From: Helichrysum umbraculigerum
Taxonomy: Eukaryota > Streptophyta > Magnoliopsida > Asterales > Asteraceae
Assembly: GCA_949592205.1 (NCBI GenBank)
Contig: CATIUR010000005.1
Coordinates: 111,117,777 to 111,181,776, forward strand
DNA: 64,000 nucleotides
Direction of reading: 5' to 3'
In this document: one piece after another, positions 1 through 10,700 of the stretch
Layout: the number at the start of each line of letters is the position of its first letter
How positions within the stretch are numbered: the stretch's first letter is position 1
Notes under the pieces: model-generated
The model's database searches: none
What the model saw: only the letters and a program-made list of their open reading frames with translations
Told to the model about the DNA's origin: nothing
Translations under genes and position numbers: made by a program

Positions 1-2214
1 GCCATGTTCTGTTTCGTTGCGAGAGTAGATCAAGATGTCATCAATGAACACAATGACAAACTTATCTAGATATGGTTTGCACACCCGATTCATAAGGTCC
101 ATGAATACAGCCGGTGCGTTGGTTAAGCCAAAAGGCATCACTTGGAATTCGTAATGCCCGTAGCGAGTTCGGAAGGCGGTTTTCGGGATGTCGGCGTCTC
201 GAACGTGAAGTTGGTGATAACCAGACCGAAGGTCGATCTTTGAATAAAAGCTTGAACCTTGAAGTTGGTCAAATAAGTCATCGATTCTAGGAAGTGGGTA
301 TCGGTTCTTGATGGTAAGTTTGTTTAGTTCACGGTAATCGATACACATTCGGAAGGATCCGTCCTTCTTTTTAACGAATAGGACCGGAGCTCCCCAAGGT
401 GAAGAACTCGGTCGAATGAATCCCTTGTCCAGGAGTTCCTGTAATTGGGTGGACAACTCCTGCAACTCGGATGGAGCTAATCTGTATGGGGCTCGTGCCA
501 TGGGTGCAGCACCAGGCACAAGGTCGATTTGGAATTCGACTTTTCTAGGTGGGGGAAGGCCTGGCAAGTCTTCGGGAAAGACTTCAGGAAAGTCTCGTAC
601 AATGGGTACATCTTCAAGTCGCTTTTCAGCCGACTTCTTTTCGGTTACATGAGCAAGGATTGCCGGGTACCCTTTCCTCAGGTACTTTTGGGTTTTCATA
701 CAAGAGATGATGTTTAAGTTTCGCCTACCAGTCTCCCCCTGTATGATCAAGGTCCCACCGGTAGCGAGAGGTATACGCACAATCTTTTCAAAACAGACAA
801 TTTCAGCATGATGTTTGGACAACCAGTCCATGCCTACGATGACATCGAAGCTCCCGATTTCAACAGGGATGAGATTTATAGGGAAAATTTCGTTGGCTAG
901 GTTTAGAGTGCAATTAGGTATCACACTATCGGCCTCTATCAGTTTGCCGTTTGCTAATTCTACTGTGAACTTAGCATATAAGGCAGTGGGAGTAATGTTG
1001 AGTAACGGACAAAACTCATCCGATATGAAACTTTTATCAGCACCAGTATCGAATAAAACTGAAACGGTTAGATCGTTGAGGAGAAACATACCCGTAACAA
1101 CGTTGGGATCTTGACGGGCCTCTCCAGCATTGAGTACAAAAGCTCGACCGCGAGGTTTGTTGTTGTTATTGTTGTTCCTGTTGTTGTTGTTGTTGTTGTT
1201 TCGTTTCGGGCAATTATTCCTGAAATGGGCAGTGCTGCCACACTTGAAACAAGCCTTTGGTGCATTGGGGTTGGTATTTGGGTTGGGGGTTCTGCAATCT
1301 TTAGCTAGATGTCCCTGCCGTTTGCACTTGGTACAGGTACAGGGGCCTTCGTGGTGTAGAGTACACTTGGAACAGTAAGGTTTGTTCCCAACGTACCCTT
1401 TCTTATCCCCAGATCCTGAACCAGAAGTGTAGGCCTTTACAGTCTCGGCCTTTTTGTTGGTTTGTTGTTGTTGGTTGCTGTTGTTCCCAGACCATTTTCT
1501 TTTGTTGTCCCTTGGGGTTTTCACGGTGGGTGCCCCACGGCGGACGATTTGAGCCATCAGCTCGTGTGCCATTCGGACGGCACTTTGGATGGTCCCAGGT
1601 TTGGAAGAGATGACATTGCCTTGGATGGAATCAGGTAGCCCCCAAATGTATCTTTCGACACGTTTGGATTCAGGGTCCACCATGGATGGACAAAGGAGTG
1701 CAAGTTGGTGAAATCTGGTTGTGTAGCCAGTAATGTCGTTTCCTTGAACTGTGAGGTTCCAGAATTCGTGTTCAAGCTGTTGGAGTTGCTCGTGGGGACA
1801 ATATTCTTCCCTCAGCAAGTTCTTGAGTTCGTCCCAAGATATTTGATAGGCAGCATCAATACCCTGGGTTTGGGCGTATGTGTTCCAGAAAGTGAGTGCA
1901 CCCTCAGCTAGAGTGTAGGTAGAGAATTTGACTTTGTTCTCTTCTTGGCAGTTGCATATGCGGAAAACGGACTCCATTTTCTCAATCCATCGCAAGAGAC
2001 CGACGGCTTCTTCGGTTCCTTTGAAATGGAGAGGTTTACAATTCATGAACTCTTTGTGGGTGCAGGGCTTTGGCACAGGTGGGTTGTTGCCTGCACCTCC
2101 TGGATTTCCTTGGTTCGGATCAGGATTGTTTCTGGCAGCTTCTAGGGCTGCTTGGACCCTCTGATTGACAAGTCTTTCGATATCAGCGGAGCTCATTTGA
2201 CGTTTTGGTGCCAT
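1..2214 (-). CDS. Gag-pol polyprotein of element I (partial, C-terminus outside window)
   Basis: The frame is open from an ATG at 2214 down to base 1, 738 codons, with no stop. Domains in order: a retrotransposon gag domain (roughly residues 45-200); two CCHC zinc knuckles (CTKCKRQGHLAKDC and CFKCGSTAHFRNNC, about residues 290-335) that would bind RNA; an Asn-rich linker encoded by a GTT-rich tract near 1160-1200; an aspartic protease with the DTGADKSFIS motif near residue 388; and reverse transcriptase up to its FIDD catalytic motif near residue 725. RNase H, integrase and any chromodomain lie beyond the left edge. It resembles the complete polyprotein of element II along its whole length. 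The absence of stops or frameshifts suggests a fairly young copy, although only half is visible. Confidence 0.9.
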   Translation of the reverse strand, partial: MAPKRQMSSADIERLVNQRVQAALEAARNNPDPNQGNPGGAGNNPPVPKPCTHKEFMNCKPLHFKGTEEAVGLLRWIEKMESVFRICNCQEENKVKFSTYTLAEGALTFWNTYAQTQGIDAAYQISWDELKNLLREEYCPHEQLQQLEHEFWNLTVQGNDITGYTTRFHQLALLCPSMVDPESKRVERYIWGLPDSIQGNVISSKPGTIQSAVRMAHELMAQIVRRGAPTVKTPRDNKRKWSGNNSNQQQQTNKKAETVKAYTSGSGSGDKKGYVGNKPYCSKCTLHHEGPCTCTKCKRQGHLAKDCRTPNPNTNPNAPKACFKCGSTAHFRNNCPKRNNNNNNNRNNNNNNKPRGRAFVLNAGEARQDPNVVTGMFLLNDLTVSVLFDTGADKSFISDEFCPLLNITPTALYAKFTVELANGKLIEADSVIPNCTLNLANEIFPINLIPVEIGSFDVIVGMDWLSKHHAEIVCFEKIVRIPLATGGTLIIQGETGRRNLNIISCMKTQKYLRKGYPAILAHVTEKKSAEKRLEDVPIVRDFPEVFPEDLPGLPPPRKVEFQIDLVPGAAPMARAPYRLAPSELQELSTQLQELLDKGFIRPSSSPWGAPVLFVKKKDGSFRMCIDYRELNKLTIKNRYPLPRIDDLFDQLQGSSFYSKIDLRSGYHQLHVRDADIPKTAFRTRYGHYEFQVMPFGLTNAPAVFMDLMNRVCKPYLDKFVIVFIDDILIYSRNETEHG

Positions 2215-2517
2215 GATTCTAAAAGAAAGAAAATAAGAGGCACATAAGATTTCAGTGAGTAGGATCTTAAAGTCTTTGCAGGTGTACACAAGAAGGTAAA
2301 ACAAGTATGTACAGCAAGATATTCAATAAAACAAGGAAGCAAATTTCATGACCATACAAAGGCGCGAGTTCAAATGATTACAATACTTGAGAGTTCACAA
2401 AACATGCCGGGCAGCGCTACATCCGGTCTTAGTTTAAGAGTTTACAAAAGACAACATAAGATAGATAAATGGGCACATCCCGCCTTAGTAGGTTACAAGA
2501 TAAAGATCAAACTAGTC

Positions 2518-3249
2518 TCAACGCAAGTTTATTCGTTCCATTAATGTGACAAGTCGGTCCACGGTTCCTGCAAGTCTGCCATCTTGTCTGGCATTATCCT
2601 CAGCCAAGGTTAGTCGTTGCTCTAGTGTTCGGGTGTACTCTTCAGCTTCCCGTGAGCGTTGTTCACATTCTTCCAATCTTGCTTGTAGGAGGTCGACCGC
2701 GCCTCTGTCATCAATTACTTGTTGGTGAATCATCTCTATAGTACGCGTCGCGGCCTCCTGTTCTTGAAAAAGTTGTGCGATGCGGTCGTGTGATTGGCTC
2801 ATCCAGTATGTTTGTACCACATATTCCTCCCGCTCTAAGCTCTCGAGTCTTTCCTCATGACGATGAAGTCGAGCAGTAAGCACTGGAACAGTATGGTGGA
2901 TGGGTTCTTGTGTATATGGGGAGATGTCCATAGGATCAGCAGAAACTTGTATGTTTTCCTCAGATCTCCAAGTATTGAGAGTTGTGGGTAGCCAGTCCCA
3001 TCTACGGGGGTATGCGGAATGGCGTGAGGTATTATCGATGGAGTTTGAGTAAGGGTTGGCTCGAGATGATCTGGTACTCCTTGGGCGAGTACGTAACACT
3101 CGGGCTTCGCCAGTGATGTAGTAAAGTCGTTCAGGTGAGTTTGGTGCTGAAGACATAGTAACGATTCCTTCAGTAGCGGGTCGTGTTTGGGCTTCGTTCT
3201 CAGAGTTGGGAGACGTAGCGATGGGAGTGGTTGCCATTTTCTGTGGCAA
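2518..3249 (-). CDS. Coiled-coil ORF upstream of gag, element I
   Basis: A 243-codon frame lies between the PBS and gag, ending 303 bases before the gag start. I recognise no enzyme domain. The N-terminal half is Ser/Thr/Pro/Arg-rich and probably disordered. The C-terminal half (from about residue 120) is rich in Glu, Gln, Arg and Leu with heptad-like spacing, consistent with a coiled coil. The last 50-60 residues closely match the 161-codon ORF at the same place in element II, and both end in INLR. Recurrence in two elements with diverged N-termini argues for a real, element-encoded protein. Additional ORFs of unknown function are known in some plant Ty3/gypsy elements; the function here is unknown. 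A structural or RNA-binding accessory role is only a guess. Confidence 0.6.
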   Translation of the reverse strand: MPQKMATTPIATSPNSENEAQTRPATEGIVTMSSAPNSPERLYYITGEARVLRTRPRSTRSSRANPYSNSIDNTSRHSAYPRRWDWLPTTLNTWRSEENIQVSADPMDISPYTQEPIHHTVPVLTARLHRHEERLESLEREEYVVQTYWMSQSHDRIAQLFQEQEAATRTIEMIHQQVIDDRGAVDLLQARLEECEQRSREAEEYTRTLEQRLTLAEDNARQDGRLAGTVDRLVTLMERINLR

Positions 3250-3542
3250 GGAGTTTTGTATATAAGAAGTTGAGGTTATAGATAGAAATATAATAACCTA
3301 GCACATAAGCACGTATAAGGTTGGTCCCGTTCTATCCTTGGTTACGTTTTCTATCGTACCCTCGTTTACTATAACCATTTCAGGTCTTGCATCAAATATC
3401 CTTTAATTGTACATAGTTGATCAGGCTATGTTAAATTAAGTTCAATTGATGCAATTACTGAATTAGTCATACCAAACAAGAATACTAACCTAACGGTCAT
3501 AGTCTAGGTCACTAATGCAATCCTAGTTCGCTATAACCTTAG

Positions 3543-3554
3543 GCTCTGATACCA
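3543..3554 (-). other. Primer-binding site of element I (tRNA-iMet)
   Basis: The minus strand reads TGGTATCAGAGC, the standard plant initiator-Met tRNA primer site, three bases inside the LTR end at 3558. This fixes the LTR edge and the minus orientation. Confidence 0.9.
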
Positions 3555-4315
3555 ATCTGTCGCACCCCCAAAACACGTGGCAGCGGAAACATGAGTTGTC
3601 ATGGGGGCGCCGACCAAATTAAATATCACAACACAAGATTACAACAAACGACCACTATATGAGACGTTTTAATAAAAAGTTACATTACCATACTTTCAAA
3701 TGTTTACAATAAGTCTGGAGTTCGCATAAACCGCTAAGAGATTTCTAATACATAACTGATTATACAAAATACAGCTAAATGCAATCTAATCTCTTGATGT
3801 TTGAAAAACAATGCGACTCGAGCTAAGCTTTCCATAAGCTTCCTACTGCGGCGGGTTACCTGAGAAATACATACTAAAAGGTCAACATAAAGTTGGTGAG
3901 TTCATAGGTTTGTAAACAATCGTTTAGTTATGATCCACAAGATTTCAAGTTGTATCATTCGCAAATGACAGTTAAAAGTGTCGTTAGATAACGATAAGTA
4001 AAAGTATTGCAAAATGCAATATAAGTATACCATTTACATGAGTCTCATAGTCAAGCTTAACGTTGTTTGCCTCCGGTAAGTGTACTAATCCGAATACACC
4101 TCTAAATCACAAGTAATACTGCGCCCGTGGGTTGGCTAGCGCGACTAGCCCGGACGAGGTTTGTCAAACCCTGATGGTACCACCCAATAATACTCACGCA
4201 CAAATTTTAATGACTATGATGGGGTAGAGGACTTTAGTGGATTATTCAGGTCTCATGCAATCCGTATAAAAAAGTTGTTATAGTACTTGTGATCATAAAA
4301 GCAGTGGTGTTGTAA

Positions 4316-4541
4316 ATGTATCGTTAACAAACGATGAGTAAATGAGTTGCAAGTGTATCGTTAACAAACGATAAGTAAATATGTTGCAAGTGTATCGTTA
4401 ACAAACGATAAGTAAATATGTTGCAAGTGTATCGTTAACAAACGATAAGTAAATATGTTGCAGGTGTATCGTTAACAAACGATAAGTAAATATGTTGCTA
4501 GTGTATCGTTAACAAACGATAAGTAAATATGTTATTGCACG
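4316..4541. repeat. 37-bp tandem array, six copies, in LTR I
   Basis: The core TCGTTAACAAACGA recurs at 4321, 4358, 4395, 4432, 4469 and 4506, exactly 37 bases apart. Each core is itself a short inverted repeat (TCGTT...AACGA). Copies differ at only a few bases, so the expansion is recent. Confidence 0.9.
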
Positions 4542-5060
4542 AATGCAAAAAAATGAGTATAAATCAGTTGTAGTATGTATTCTCCCCCAAAAGTAGTTGT
4601 AAAACAGTAAAAAGGGGGCTATGAAACTCACCAGAGTTAAGCAGGTAGTAAGCAATAATCAAATAGCAAGCAAAGTCCAAAGCGCAACCTTCTAACGTCC
4701 TAAGCGTATAAGGTTGTGTAAGTAGATGTCTCATAAGACTATCTAGAGTGATTGTATAAGTGGGGGTCAATGTCCACTTAAGCCAATCGTGTAGGTGGAG
4801 GGTTAATGTCCACCTAGAGCTAGTTCATCAACTAGTATGTCCAAATAAGTTGTGCAAGTTTGTTTATCAAAAACGTGTACGACCCGTTGGTGAAAGTTTG
4901 TAATAATAATTCGTTAAGACATTATTATTAGGATGATGTTATACTTTCATATGTATAGTATGTTTCATGAGTTATAACGTTGCATTGTATAAGTATTAAC
5001 GTTACTTGAAGTTTAACACTTAGTGAGAAAACTAGTTTTTAAGGATTCTGTTTCATGCGA

Positions 5061-5402
5061 CACTTCATGCGTCACTTGCTAGTTAGGGGCGGCACTTAGG
5101 AAGTGCCGCATAATATGCGTTTTCAGATTTAAATAGCGTCACTTAAGAAGTGCCGGATACGGGCGTCACTAAGGCATGGCGGCACTAAGGGTAAGTGCCG
5201 CTAATATAATAGTTCAGTCACTTCAGGCGTCACTTAGGTAGTGTCGGATAAGGTGATTAAGCGTCACTTAAGTAGTGTCGTACATAAGCATTTTCAGATA
5301 ATAAGGGCGTCACTATGGGAGTGTCGTTAAAAATAAAGTAGCGTCACTACAAGCGTCACTTGCCAAGTGTCGCTAGAATTTCGGGGATCATGCGTCACTT
5401 AA
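5061..5402. repeat. GCGTCACTT / AAGTGCCG short-repeat cassette in LTR I
   Basis: At least ten scattered copies of GCGTCACT followed by AAGTG(C/T)CG form imperfect inverted pairs. A cassette with the same motif occurs in the outer LTR fragment (about 16005-16130), supporting a family relationship between those two LTRs. Confidence 0.7.
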
Positions 5403-7115
5403 ATCTGTCTCAATTTGCTAAGTCCAAAAACGTGGTCAACTATGACGGTTTGACCCGAACCTTTCACCCAATCCATATTCCAGTAAATAAAGTTTATAAA
5501 AGTTATTATTTCGAGATGTCGGTTTTAAGTTTACACCTTAAACTTCAAGATTCAATGTTTTCGGTTTATGTCGGGTCATTACGCCAACTGATTTCACCTA
5601 TCTATAGTCCAAATCAAACTTTCAAATTTTTACCAAATGATCTACAATGAGTCTAGACTAACATATCAAAATTTCAGCTTCCAATATGTCCATTAACATA
5701 GTTAAATAAAGCCGCGTAACAACCGAACACATTTTATCGAAAAACTTCCTGGTCAGTCTTATAAATCGGCTCGTAGAGAAAAATGAGTACGTTTCTGGAA
5801 AAAGTGTAAAACACGATAGTTGTAGATCTTTTCGATACGCAAATTTTAAAAAAAAATTCGACCTCTAACTCTTAACAGATGATTTTATACGAATATTTTC
5901 GTGAACTGTCGATTTTTAGGCAGATTCATGCATGTTAAAGTATAAGTTATAAAAACGTATTTTAGCACAAGGTTTGGACATAATCTTGTTGATAGAGCTT
6001 AATAACATCATAATCAGTATATTAAATAAGTAAAATAAGTAAAAGGTTTGATGATTTATACCAAGAATTGATGAAGAACAAGAAGAGATGATGAAAGTGT
6101 TGATGATTTTTGAGCTTAATCTTGATCTTCCTCTTTAGATGATGATGATGGCGATTTTTATGATGATACTAGAGAGGTTTTTGGGCTGTTTTGATGCAGC
6201 ATTTTTAGAGAGAAAAGTGTTGGTGTGATTTTTGAAAGATTAGAAGTGAATGAAATGAGGTGTAAGTGAGGTGGAGTAGTGAAGTGATCAAGGCTAGCAA
6301 TCATCACATTGCATGTATTGTGAGAGGTGGTGGGGGTGGTGTGGCACATGGGCCGGCCCCCTTGGTGGCCCCACAAGGGTATTTTGGTCATTTTTCATTT
6401 CTAGCTTAAATCGTTGTGTTTTTCGTTCGTTTACCCGATTGTTTAAACGTTTATTTATACGTTAAACGTTTTATGCGTGTTTTTAAGTGACGACTTAAAT
6501 TTCGATATTTTTGATTGAGACGTTTATTAAAATACTTAAAAACATTTATAAAAATGTTCCGTTAATTCGTCGGCCTCGATTTGCGTGTTTGTTCTACGGC
6601 GGTTTAATCGCGTAACGTTATTTTGAGTCGTTTAGATTAACGATATAATTTGGATAAATTTCCATTGAAGTATTATTTAAAATACTTAATTTATGTTGCC
6701 AAAATAATTATTGACGTTTATTTGGTCGCTGAATTAAATTCTCGCGTTTTCTTTGCATTTGAGACGTTTTAACCAAAACGCCTAAGTCTTTCGAGTATTA
6801 TTTTATCAAAATAATAAATAATGATAAGTAACTTCTAAAAATAGATTAAAGTTATTTATAGAAATGTTTTCACCAACGTCGCATTTATACTGCGTCGGAC
6901 TCCGTCCGGTTGTTTTGCACAATTTCACCAAATTGCGTAAGTGTAATTACAACTAATTACATAAGCGTAATATAATCAATTACGGGGGTGTATATTCACA
7001 TAAATACACAAATAGTTACAAGTAATTACAAGTATTTAGCCTAATACTAAACTAAACACACGTAATTAGGATTTCTAGTAGGTTAATCAGTAACCCTAAA
7101 TCGTCGGGTGTCACA

Positions 7116-7522
7116 GAAGGTCCAGCAGTAGAGAGAACAGGTGAATCAGCAGGAGGACAGAAGAACCATGGAAGGCTAGATGGTCCTGGATCTGGGCCAA
7201 GCCTGTAGGGAATGGCATCAGGTCTCGGAATCTCGAGCTGCTCACAGATAGAGGACATGATGTCATGCTGGATGGAGAGTGTCCGGAAGAGGGCCCATGA
7301 AGCAGTTGGGTCAGCCGTAGTGATACCGTACTCGAAAGTAGGTACGGGGGCTGGCAAAGGTGATGAGGGCCTCTCATCGGGCAACTCCTCGTGAGTGATC
7401 GGGACATCAGTCAGGTCCTCCTCAGTGATGGTCAGCATAGCCGCTCTCTGCGCTCTGCGTCTACGAGGTCTATGTTGTCTGCGTGGTCTCGCAGCTACAT
7501 GATCAGTGTCAACAGCGTCCAT
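7116..7522 (-). pseudogene. 3' ORF of the Athila-like element, truncated by element I
   Basis: A frame starting at 7522 lies downstream of integrase, where Athila elements carry a third, env-like ORF. About 136 codons remain before the LTR of element I interrupts it; the frame then runs by chance to 7052. The N-terminus is strongly basic (RPRRQHRPRRRR) and the rest is Pro/Ser-rich. I see no signal peptide or membrane segment in the remaining part, so an env identity is not supported. Function unknown. Confidence 0.5.
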
Positions 7523-7768
7523 CCTGAAACAAGATAAAATAAATAGGTAATGCTAATAGTGATAGTTAATGAACAACACTTGTCTCAGATTTTGCAATTT
7601 GAAGTCAGATAAGTGGCAAGCCTGCAATTTTATTAGTTCAGAGACAACCATACTTAATAAAAATAAACTAAGAAATAAACTGACAGAAATAAAGATAGGC
7701 TTGGAGTGCCTCCCAAGAGCGCTTGTTTTAAGAGTCTCTAGCTTGACTCTTTGTACCTTTCTATCGAC

Positions 7769-10700
7769 TCACGGTGGTTCAAAGATAAAGACATCTTCCC
7801 TGATGGGAAAGTCTTCGAAGTAATGCTTTAAGCGATGACCATTAACCTTAAAATTACCTTCTGGTGCCTCGAGTTTGACTGCACCGTAAGGAAATACCTT
7901 TGAAACTATGAATGGTCCGCTCCACCTGATTCTAAACTTGCCAGAGAATTTCTTGAATCGCGAGTTGAAAGAAAGCACTTTATCTCCTGTTTTGAATCTT
8001 GAGGGCCTCAGCTTAGCATCGTGAATTCTCTTAGTTCGTTCCTTGAAGCTTAACGAACTGTCATATGCCTGATCCCTTAGTTCGGCTAACTCGTTCAACT
8101 GCATGCGTCTATTTGATCCAGCTGTAGAAATATCTAAGTTGCAGTTCTTCAAAGCCCAGTATGCTTTATATTCCAGCTCAATTGGTAAGTGACATGCCTT
8201 GCCATAAACTAGACGATACGGTGTGGTTCCTAATGGTGTTTTATAGACGGTTCTGAATGCCCACAATGCATCGTCTAATTTTTCAGCCCATTTGTACCCA
8301 TGATTACCAACAGTTCTTTCCAAGATTCTTTTCAAAGCTCGATTTGTTGCCTCAGCTTGCCCATTTGTCTGGGGTGATAAGCTGTTGACGTCTTGTGAGT
8401 GACACCATACTGTTGCAGAACTTTCATGAATTGAACGTTGCAAAAGTGTGTACCACGATCACTGATTATTGCTTTTGGAGTACCAAATCGACTGAATAGC
8501 TTTTTGAGAAATTTGGTTACCACTTTGGCGTCATTTGTTGAGAGAGCTTGGGCCTCGGCCCACCTGGAGACGTAGTCGACTACAACCAAGATGTACTCTT
8601 TACCGTTAGATTTAGGGAATGGTCCCATGAAATCTAATCCCCAGATATCGAAGATTTCCACGGCCTGGATGTTTGTGAGTGGCATTTCATTCCAGGCTGT
8701 TATATTGCCTTGTCTTTGGCAGATATCGCAGCGTCTCACCAGATCGTACGCATCTCGAAATATGGTTGGCCAGAAAAAGCCGGCATCGTACACTTTTCTT
8801 GCGGTCATGTTGGTACCGTGATGTCCTCCAGTAGGTCCATGGTGGCTTTGGTGTAAGATATGTTCTGCGTCTTTCCCATCAACGCATCTTCTAATGATTT
8901 GATCAGGGCAAACCTTAAAGAGGAAAGGGTTGTCCCAATAGTAATATTTTATATCGCGGAAGAATTTTTTTCTTCGAGAGGTTGGCATGTCTTTAGGTAC
9001 GACTTTTCCCACCAAATAATTGGCATAGTCAGCATACCAGGGATCATTTGTAGATCGTGACCCTTGATAGTATTTACCAACATGCATGAGCTGTTCTTCT
9101 GGAAACTGGTCTTGACTGTCTTTTTCGTGCAACTTATCCATTGAAGGATTCTCTAATCGGCTGAGATGATCCGCCGCGACGTTTTCTGCTCCCTTTTTGT
9201 CTTTGATCGCGATGTCGAATTCTTGAAGGAGTAGAATCCATCGTAGAAGGCGAGGTTTAGCATCTTGTTTCTTAAAAAGTTATTTCAGAGCTGAGTGATC
9301 TGTATAGACAATAGTTTTGGACAAGATTAGATAAGAACGAAATTTATCAGAAGCAAATACTACCGCTAGCAGCTCTTTTTCTATGGTTGTATAATTCTCT
9401 TGGGCGTCAGTGAGCGTTTTGCTGGCGTAGTATATTGGTTGAAACTGTTTCTCCTTCCGCTGTCCCAGAACTGCTCCGACTGTGAAATCACTGGCGTCGC
9501 ACATGATTTCAAATTGGAGACTCCAGTCTGGAGCAACCATGATCGGTGCATGAACAAGCAGATCTTTCAGATGATCGAAGGCCTTGAGACATTCGTCTGT
9601 AAAGACAAACGGAGTATCTTTTTCGAGGAGATGAGTCATAGGTCGAGATATCTTAGAGAAATCTTTGATAAAGCGACAGTAGAACCCAGCATGTCCTAGA
9701 AAACTTCGGATGGCTTTGACAGAGGTGGGTGGTGGAAGTTTTGAGATAGTCTCGACTTTTGCTTTGTCAACTTCAATTCCAGCTTTGGATATACGGTGTC
9801 CTAAAACTATGCCTTCTTTTACCATGAAATGGCATTTTTCCCAATTCAGAACTAGGTTCGATTCTTCACATCGGGTGAGCATTTTGTTCAAGTTAGAAAG
9901 ACAAGTGGTGAACGAATCTCCGAAAACCGAAAAATCATCCATGAACACTTCCATGCATTGTTCAATCATGTCATGGAAGATTGCTACCATGCATCTTTGA
10001 AATGTCGCCGGTGCATTGCATAAGCCAAACGGCATACGTCGGTAGGCAAAGGTTCTGTATGGACAAGTGAACGTCGTCTTTTCTTGGTCCTTTGGATCGA
10101 GAGGTATCTGAAAATAGCCGGAGAAATCATCGAGGAAGCAATAGAATTCGTTTCCTGACAATCTTTCAAGCATCTGATCAATGAATGGTAGGGGGAAGTG
10201 ATCTTTGAGTGTAGCTCTTTTAGTTTCCGATAGTCGATACATACCCTCCAACTGGTGACGGTTCGTGTTGGAATCAACTCGTTGTCTTCGCTAGCGATGA
10301 CCGTCATGCCTCCTTTCTTTGGGACGACTTGAACTGGACTGACCCATGGGGAATCTGAAATAGGGTAAATTAAACCAGCATCCAAGAGCTTGATAACCTC
10401 CTTTTTCACCACGTCTTGAATCTTTGGGTTAACTCTCCTTTGCCTTTGAATAGAGGGCCTGAAGTCATTTTCCATTAAGATCTTGTGTGTGCAGTAATTT
10501 GGGCTGATCCCCTGTATATCAGAGATTTTCCATGCAATCGCTTTCTTATGTGACTTTAGAACCTCAATGAGTAGTGCTTTCTCTTCAGGCTTCAGATCTT
10601 TGGATATGATAACTGGTAAGTGCGAAGTTCCTTCGAGAAAAGCATATTCAAGGTGTGAGGGAAGTTCCTTTAGCTCCAATTCGGGTGGTTCTTCAGTGGA

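Larger units (their letters stand above)
1..7115 (-). mobile_element. Element I: Tekay-type Ty3/gypsy chromovirus, 5' part only
   Basis: The element reads on the minus strand: 5' LTR (3558-7115), tRNA-iMet PBS, an upstream coiled-coil ORF, then gag-pol running off the left edge inside reverse transcriptase. The missing part should hold the rest of pol and the 3' LTR. Its LTR ends exactly inside an open reading frame of the Athila-like element to the right, so it inserted there. The candidate TSD copy is GAAGG at 7116-7120; the partner lies outside the window. Clade assignment rests on similarity to element II, which carries a chromodomain. Confidence 0.85.
3558..7115 (-). repeat. 5' LTR of element I (3558 bp)
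   Basis: On the + strand it starts TGTCGCACCC and ends GGGTGTCACA, giving TG...CA ends with near-perfect inverted termini. It abuts the PBS on one side and the interrupted Athila-like ORF on the other. It is longer than the 2.3-2.4 kb LTRs of the other two Tekay-like elements here. The extra length includes a 37-bp tandem array (4316-4541) and a cassette of short GCGTCACT-type repeats (about 5061-5402). No credible protein-coding frame is seen in it. Confidence 0.85.

Noticed and set aside
4316..4541. Possible CRISPR-like array (regular 37-bp period)
   Set aside because: The whole unit is repeated without distinct spacers, and the context is a plant LTR.
6158..6391. 77-codon minus-strand frame in LTR I
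   Set aside because: Low complexity (His/Thr/Ser), inside the LTR, no counterpart in the other LTRs.
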